From NCBI GenBank assembly GCA_018136815.1, contig CM030941.1, forward strand, positions 1,425,582-1,489,581: a stretch of DNA of 64,000 nt. Direction: 5' to 3'. The stretch comes from Isochrysis galbana. Taxonomy: Eukaryota; Haptophyta; Isochrysidales; Isochrysidaceae. The notes below the pieces were generated by a model. That model searched no databases. It saw nothing but the letters and a program-made list of their open reading frames with translations, and was not told the DNA's origin. The position numbers were made by a program, and so were the translations under genes. Below, in pieces: positions 61,801 to 64,000 of this stretch (position 1 is its first letter; every line of letters starts with the position of its first letter).

Positions 61801-64000
61801 GCGGTGCCGATGGAGGCGGTGAAGCCGGCGGTGGAGACGGCGGTGGAGATGGAGGTGGCGGCGAGGGTGGCGGTGGCGATGGAGGCGGCGGCGACGGCGG
61901 CGGTGGCAACGGTGGCGGAGGCGAGGCAGGTAGTGGCGAGGGAGGTGGTGGCAATGGTGGGGGCGGAGAAGGAGGTGGAGGCGATGGGTGAGGAGGAGAG
62001 GGTGGCGGCGGCGATGGCGGTGGCGACGGTGGCGGAGGCGAGGGAGCTGGCGAAGGAGGAGGCGACGAGGGTGGCGGTGGCGACGGTGGCGGCGGCGATG
62101 GTGGTGGCGACGGAGGAGGCGACGAGGGTGGCGGTGCCGATGGAGGCGGTGAAGGCGGCGGTGGAGACGGCGGTGGAGACGGAGGCGGCGGCGAGGGTGG
62201 CGGTGGCGATGGAGGCGGCGGTGACGGCGGCGGAGGCGACGGTGGCGGAGGCGGAGGCGGCGGTGGCGGAGGCGAGGGAGGTGGTGGCGAGGGAGGTGGT
62301 GGCAATGGTGGGGGCGGAGAAGGAGGCGGCGGTAATGGGGGAGGCGGAGAGGGCGGCGGCGGGGAAGGTCGTGGAAAGGGCGGCGGCGGCGATGGCGGTG
62401 GCGACGGTGGCGGTGAAGGCGGCGGTGGAGACGGCGGTGGAGACGGGGGCGGCGGCGACGGTGGCGGTGGCGATGGAGGCGGCGGCGACGGCAGTGGAGG
62501 CGACGGTGGCGGAGGAGAGGGAGGTGGGGGCGATGGGGATGGTGGCAACGGTGGGGGCGGCGATGGCGGTGGCGGTGATGGGTGAGGAGGGGAGGGTGGC
62601 GGCGGCAATGGAGGCGGCGACGGTGGCGGTGGCGATGGCGGTGGCGATGGAGGAGGCGGCGACGGTGGCGGTGGCGATGGAGGCGGCGGCGACGGCGGTG
62701 GAGGCGACGGTGGCGGAGGAGAGGGAGGTGGGGGCGATGGGGATGGTGGCAACGGTGGGGGCGGCGATGGCGGTGGCGGTGATGGGTGAGGAGGGGAGGG
62801 TGGCGGCGGCGATGGAGGCGGCGACGGTGGCGGTGGCGATGGCGGTGGCGATGGAGGAGGCGGCGACGGTGGCGGTGGCGATGGAGGAGGCGGCGACGGC
62901 GGTGGAGGCGACGGTGGCGGAGGAGAGGGAGGTGGTGGCGAAGGAGGTGGGGGTAATGGTGGGGGCGGCGAAGGCGGCGGCGGCGATGGCGGTGGCAACG
63001 GCGGCGGCGGCGATGGCGGAGTCGACGGAGGAGGCGACGAGGGTGGCGGTGCCGATGGAGGCGGTGAAGGCGGCGGTGGAGACGGCGGTGGAGACGGAGG
63101 CGGCGGCGAGGGTGGCGGTGGCGATGGAGGCGGCGGTGACGGCGGCGGAGGCAACGGTGGCGGAGGCGAGGGAGGTGGTGGCGAGGGAGGTGGTGGCAAT
63201 GGTGGGGGTGGAGAAGGAGGCGGCGGTAGTGGAGGAGGCGGAGAGGGCGGCGGCGGGGAAGGTGGTGGAAAGGGCGGCGGCGGCGATGGCGGTGGCGACG
63301 GTGGCGGTGAAGGCGGCGGTGGAGACGGCGGTGGAGACGGGGGCGGCGGCGACGGTGGCGGCGGCGATGGAGGCGGCGGCGACGGCGGTGGAGGCGACGG
63401 TGGCGGAGGTGAGGGAGGTGGCGGCGAGGGAGGTGGGGGCAATGGTGGGGGTGGAGAAGGAGGCGGCGGCGATGGCGGCGGCGGTGGCGAGAATGGCGGT
63501 GGTGGCGACGGTGGCGGTGGCGATGGAGGCGGTGGCGGAGGGGATGGCAGTGGGGATGACGGTGGCGGAGGTGAAGGAGGCGGTGGAGATGGAGGCGGCT
63601 GAAAGGGGGGAGGTGGCGATGGCGGAGGTGAAAGTGGAGGCGGCGCCGAGGGTGGTGAAGAAGGTGGTGGCGGTGAAGGTGGCGGTAAGGGCGGTGGCGG
63701 CGGTGGCGGCGGCGATGGGGAGGGCAGGGACGGGGGAGGAGGCGACGGAAGAGGACGCCACGGTGGAGGTGGAGAGGGCGGCAATGGAGGGGGGGGCGAG
63801 GGCGGCGGCCGAGAGGGTGGTGGCCGCGAGGGTGGAGCCGGTGCAGACGGTGGTGGTCGCAGCGGCGGGGACGGTGGCGGCAGCAATAGGGGCGGAGGAT
63901 GCGGGGAAAGCTTAGTAGGCGGAGGTGGCCGCGGAGGAGCCAACAAACTGTAATATCCGCTTATCGTTGCGGTTCCCGTTTGCCCTCCATAGCCGCCGAG
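49847..64000 (-). CDS. giant receptor-like protein: Pro-rich stalk, GPS, then two GCC2/GCC3-TM-TIR cassettes (5' end outside window)
   Basis: One frame without a stop from the right edge to TAA 49847, about 4717 residues. N to C: (SPPPP)n stalk to about 59635; a beta-alpha module 'RYSFSMTVEGSVEDYDELSL' (59630-59345); a second Pro-rich linker; a GAIN-like region ending in a GPS motif, 'CKYWDEE...GC...CACDHLTDFISI' (58412-58285), cleavage site HL/T; beta-rich domain; GCC2/GCC3 cysteine repeats (57460-56815); multi-span membrane part (56830-55600); TIR domain 'FLSHVWSTGQDQ...IFLDVDDL...SRGYF' with 'NCLREL' (55516-55070); alpha/beta domain with 'YSSPNNPGA' and 'ILYLNERTW'. From about 54010 everything after the GPS is repeated, with a second TIR (51133-50700). 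No start codon or signal peptide lies in the window. A missed intron near 54.15 kb cannot be excluded. Confidence 0.8.
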   Translation of the reverse strand, partial: LGGYGGQTGTATISGYYSLLAPPRPPPPTKLSPHPPPLLLPPPSPPLRPPPSAPAPPSRPPPSRPPPSPPPPLPPSPPPPWRPLPSPPPPSLPSPSPPPPPPPPLPPPSPPPPSSPPSAPPPLSPPPSPPPPFQPPPSPPPPSPPPPSSPLPSPPPPPPSPPPPSPPPPFSPPPPPSPPPPSPPPPLPPPPSPPPPSPPPPSPPPPSPPPPSPPPPSPPPPSPPPSPPPPSPPPSPPPSPPPPFPPPSPPPPSPPPPLPPPPSPPPPLPPPPSPPPPSPPPPLPPPPSPPPPSPPPPSPPPPSPPPSPPPPSPPPSAPPPSSPPPSTPPSPPPPLPPPSPPPPSPPPPLPPPPSPPPPSPPPPSPPPPSPPPPSPPPPSPPPPSPPPSPPPPSPPPSPPPPSPPHPSPPPPSPPPPLPPSPSPPPPSPPPPSPPPPSPPPPSPPPPSPPPPSPPPSPPPPSPPPLPPPPSPPHPSPPPPSPPPPLPPSPSPPPPSPPPPSPPLPSPPPPSPPPPSPPPPSPPPSPPPPSPPPSPPPSPPPPFPRPSPPPPSPPPPLPPPPSPPPPLPPPPSPPPPSPPPPPPPPPPPSPPPPSPPPPSPPPPSPPPPSPPPSPPPPSPPPSAPPPSSPPPSPPPSPPPPSPPPPSSPPPSPAPSPPPPSPPPSPPPPSPPHPSPPPPSPPPPLPPPPSPLPASPPPPLPPPPSPPPPSPPPPSPPPPSPPPSPPPASPPPSAPPPSSPPPSPSPSPPPPSPPPSSPPPSSAPPLPPPPSPPPPSSPPPPPPPPPSPPPPSPPPPSPPPSPPPLSPPPSPPPPSPPPPSPPPPSPPPPLRPPPSPPPPSPPPPWTPPPSPPPPSPPSPPHPLPPPSPPPPSPPPSPQPPSPTHPSPPPPPPPPPLPPPPSPPPPSPPPPSPPPPPPSPPTPSPPPPSPPPPSPPPPSPPPSPPPPSPPPSAPPPSSPPPSPPPSPPPPSPPPPSSPPPSPAPSPPPPSPPPSPPPPSPPHPSPPPPSPPPPLPPPPSPPPASPPPPLPPPPSPPPPSPPPPSPPPPSPPPSPPPPSPPPPSPPPSSPPPSLPPPLPPPPSPPPPSPPPPSPPPPSPPPPSPPPPSPPPPSPPPSPPPPSPPHPSPPPPSPPPPLPPPPSPPPPSPPPKSPPPPSPPPPSPPPPPSPPPPSPPPLSPPPPSPPPPSRPPPSPPPSAPPSSSLPTSPPPLPPPSPLPLSPPPPLPPLSSPPLQPPWSPTRSSPSLPSPSPSPSPGRPPLSTPLPFPLPPSPPPARLPPWPLTPMQPPLAPLPLPPPPISPSVSPTSVSPPGPSHLPYPYPPLPSPLPSSAPPALAPTLPLSPMQPPLPQPPFPQLSSPPMQPLPAPSLPLLPSPPPPAWSIPTFPFPTEPPPPPPSTPPQSPPPPAATLEAPPVPTSPHSAPPFPLLPPAELPSSPPTPLSPPPISPAHIPPPRPPPLPQERYSFSMTVEGSVEDYDELSLTSRVAELYGVEESAVSLRLQPASVLINIAIVVTGTQQASALVDTLNSMTVARASEGLGVAVAQISDFVINPSRAPSPPSLSPQLPLKPPPPPPQLPPPPLPPPPPPPPKLPPPPPKLPPSPPPPPVVPEGNPQRPPPSPRPPQSPPPQPLPPPPLPQAPPPLPPFDKWVSEALDGIEGLSALNASASANVSFEVIESITRDISSVLDVAAREYPSPHGGSAGAGAVGAGKAMTRAIGTVLDVLLAKSKDGPAVTQISTPSLNISVQKATSASLSFGSSGAANTSIQLPPGLASDLASGAPVTVAMWTSPFNVHGGVLNESSSFSGPTVSFSLYVNGSAVTKFAEPLLMALPVSSQEETDKNCIGQPSPADVLGAMRAGESRCEAALECKYWDEEMLAYSSDGCRTVQLNNTKGALGCACDHLTDFISIKVPVQVADEIEVLSLDPVQRAAVHCRCTKDVEAVLLKFQNSSTRLALNLSVIEPRMGGDYPDFSAWSARIDAQAGALVTLPKLEGRVDQNIPIWLSPVSLAETPNGINHRGRFVVNVSASDACSNISVVVKATVLAMTVATRTVWGWVPPGMPCSAAEIVAEGLLPDWTLPMTLGEERSIAFTACDYEGYAVDHELPTSRAALPDPRFFSASKVWLTAIGTDPVEVVSHGGGRYAAVVRATALGRSSLALNLGTGSAEDEDATPRLGALEIEVSCPSSLIVNPATGTCTCGVGREPDGDVVYAHGSSQGCRPCNEGYYKSDLGSSQCTACPPGSVQPGIGGSTCLPCAPGTFQPREGRAQCSLCPARTTSVVPFTACSECAVGTARRSREVAASQETCQSCHPLAACPFNHTTMPSMLLNPGAWRLAPASHMIERCAVVRGHSPCKGGGNAGADGVGYCEDGHSGFRCEVCGDGFHFSPSTAQCEACLSTIGYVLIYAALILVPIGALGIMRFLDQRHVSARLSAMVSQIDFASTRLALVSKLHILVGFSQVAGAATIYSIDPPRALHWLLNVLSILKLDIWGRPFIPTACAGGYMGYLLLTAGFPLVAMLVVAVVNVGQRMWCCCARTDVGETSRGGSLCNAIAIGLIDALEPVVKIVLLICPTVSGVAFGALHCRRVVAQADPLQYRLFLWASPDIDCDSQPAKDLRRMAYVVLAIWPFASLIGGALLLMSIRTAVRQRSPSALSSSVKALWGDYRLEIYWWGIIELAQRLVLTGLLVLIPERIAFIRILATLLLCLGFLIVQSMMQPYARRDVNGFSVTTQVLAFVLILGYTFIHIYGRFQVFLPDDPDGSNGAALVLAFTSANQIALVIVVLMVFLTAAVGAFALRQWWQGTHDQGFLLKDTQLPPRLTIHRGHNHHLFLSHVWSTGQDQVAAIKRQLQAHVHGLHIFLDVDDLKDIRDLECHVRESSVVLIFLSRGYFTSRNCLRELAATVEMRKPVVLVLEADVTKGGYACLAHAMADCPLHYRDDLFRYPDGRQREAIAWHRVKEFQLCALKLIAAETLAYTPQYAVVATNYRDSLGTMSRLREEAAPSLVSPPSSFAVPPKRVELCLRGEIGLSQLRFFGLAPVLYSSPNNPGARSTVLELIDALAPAERPTTMFGPPTRMKHALRRLASGEPISHAASELNTLDKAYGGFIMILYLNERTWAGEPGEMLANEVRLVREAGIRIVMLHENVAENGGCPFSRFFQTTPGDLIDDGLYDDIALALHAGDFRHVSLRNLAQAIGASTRLFNEVSSSVFGRVWRSIGTTLGASRATLMSTRESQRSHQDPLRAASMGPGAESSDEESPARPRPPPRRSNSSVGSFFRGVVAGTAVLQVSGFWTMTFSRPSTTKTRTPTLFLHPPLPDASVHERVLFPHLRRSLEFITVQQPTSGNTIDPIAFVNLDPVRQSVVSCECLRRVRVVLLKTQEGVVTRTLDLVVAEDPAGPRFVNWTVVELKHFLPRPVEFLTLEALNGVVDGPGVKMRLAANFLAEAGFDAGYKANMLVNISQTLPDGISDVPVEVAIQVLATAVPAQTVWGNVAPSRWCNETAGFEALTVLEQQQLDSKPLAITYGSTTSFSFTSCDIEGLPLRHSVPTERDLLPDLRRFTAELHNDTTGDALPVPVSSPASGRYVASMTPTRLGSFGLRLYLGEGEADRSIATPLMGELRVEVKCPYGLVPDFSTMICTCDQGYQPNTPADPNGAPGSLANGCKPCRPGHFKSFLGEASCEPCHEGSAQPKEGSAYCEECIPGTFQRERGQPMCEVCPPRTNSTVPYVSCDICEAGRYRKSVDVIANADSCRECPAGTECPYGSTVLSALLLMPGTWRISGMARQVELCQTTKMGESACKGGFVSNEDGQGYCATGHLGPLCEVCSKAGHYFDWRSTSCVECPPATRYLLIYFLLIGIPAALVLVGAVIHRRSPKLQQVARRTIAACSGQVGESKIKMVIGFVQVVAVIGNVYSIRMPDLYRYVLLSLEIFYLDIFSDIFAPSECLGGYANLLIAKAAAPIVFLALAGVAIYVWCIRQELRESPNNSQHLGESLRKAGKRSGLIVLPLALWVTTFFCVNVSSSIFGAFHCRRFVDDSDSQRYREFLVGSLDVECPTDGHSGSDAYFELRAVALILVGVWPLGYLASMALLLVRIRSHVLLRRPSELSHAARMLTRDYKPAYFWWDLVDLLRKLLLTGFVLVVPERIAFLRLVVALIFSVLFLVAQTVISPFKRYDNQLISLGLQMVISVLLLGSAFMYAYQRFEVALSNGGTVVQWQQGRLSPLSDVFAFESLDQLALVCLVAMAALAVALLTLAVHVALMEVNADQLKLRQTRAPPILSLPPNQRYHIFLSHVWSTGQDQVAVIKRQLSRMIPGIRIFLDVDDLEDIGRLEEYVDRTMVVLIFLSRGYFNSRNCLREARACMALNKPIVLVVESDVAKGGLSREEAIQECPADLRDYIFGSSVDRPLVSWHRITVFQVCSLKEIARAMLMRMPTYAAKAQSTGARPLDVYLDKEVSLDKLRFQNEVLVYASPNNPGCIEMANELTSHFQKSSLRVVERPPEGMLSRAPKRIAPESLAVVVRNGVSPTDVRLDEVWCGAPAAVQPPRGARSLSFMRSVAGRLKVLHRRYLARLRRLLSFTAMGNGSKEVFLLYLNRHTFGGEVGAALTLEVQHAMERDVDIVMVHENDSSRDGCEFAELFKTTPPALLDAGLYGPLAFAMHPPPHRNVSLALVAQALGASTMSSSAKIVGSSHASKRHLGFRLDAAIRMRKVRHPKQ
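59640..63940 (-). repeat. coding minisatellite for (SPPPP)n with higher-order repeats
   Basis: A 4.3-kb array of GGCGGTGGAGGCGACGGTGG-type units, open in at least three frames. Larger blocks recur: 'AGGGAGCTGGCGAAGGAGGA' at 61057 and 62041 (period 984 bases, 328 codons), and 'GGTGGGGGCGATGGGGATGG' at 62523 and 62727 (period 204, 68 codons). All periods are multiples of three. Confidence 0.9.

Noticed and set aside
59589-63761. Minus-strand 1390-codon Ala/Thr/Ser-rich frame and plus-strand 1167-codon Ala/Val/Glu frame (60412-63915)
   Set aside because: They overlap the (SPPPP)n array. Its GGN-rich units of length divisible by three keep several frames open. Only the proline-rich frame continues into recognisable domains.

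Overview
The window is nuclear DNA from a eukaryotic alga. Genes carry spliceosomal introns of about 70-280 bases (GT-AG, and one apparent GC-AG). There is a Tic20 plastid-import gene whose leader has an AFAP motif of the kind used by red-derived complex plastids, and two genes linked to motile cilia (DNAAF11/LRRC6 and a MORN2-like protein). A giant TIR-bearing membrane protein of a style I associate with haptophytes fills the last 14 kb. I read the organism as a haptophyte-like alga; that assignment is inference. No bacterial operons, rRNA genes or CRISPR arrays are visible.

Layout. 1-0.8 kb: 3' end of a LINE. 1.5-2.1 kb: Tic20. 2.2-6.5 kb: a Ty1/copia element inserted just upstream of Tic20. 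6.6-8.5 kb: GC-rich repeats. 8.6-14.1 kb: MORN2-like, PEX11 and a UBA-like protein, with repeat debris between. 14.2-17 kb: repeats, including a 759-bp insertion with a clean 17-bp target duplication. 17.1-18.0 kb: a Qc-SNARE. 18.8-23 kb: a broken hAT transposase, then an acidic ORF between inverted repeats. 25.2-25.7 kb: a bS21m-like mitoribosomal protein. 27-28.9 kb: 5' part of a LINE. 30.6-37.2 kb: a Ty3/gypsy chromovirus. 37.6-39.5 kb: cytosolic PheRS alpha. 39.6-42.1 kb: repeats, a hAT-type MITE and a CT microsatellite. 42.3-44.0 kb: DNAAF11. 44.2-49.2 kb: a repeat-bounded mosaic with a Temptin-like ORF, an unknown A+T-rich coiled-coil ORF and a deleted LINE. 49.8-64 kb: the giant receptor-like gene, running off the right edge.

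The host genes are ordinary, unlinked single-copy functions and do not form a pathway. The two observations I rate highest are these. (1) The terminal gene predicts a proline-rich, GPS-containing ectodomain followed by two tandem GCC2/GCC3 - multi-TM - TIR - alpha/beta cassettes. (2) The copia and the gypsy elements each separate gag from the downstream frame by one in-frame TAG followed by GGA, a 10-nt spacer and a stem; this suggests programmed stop-codon readthrough. None of the nine best host gene models ends in TAG.
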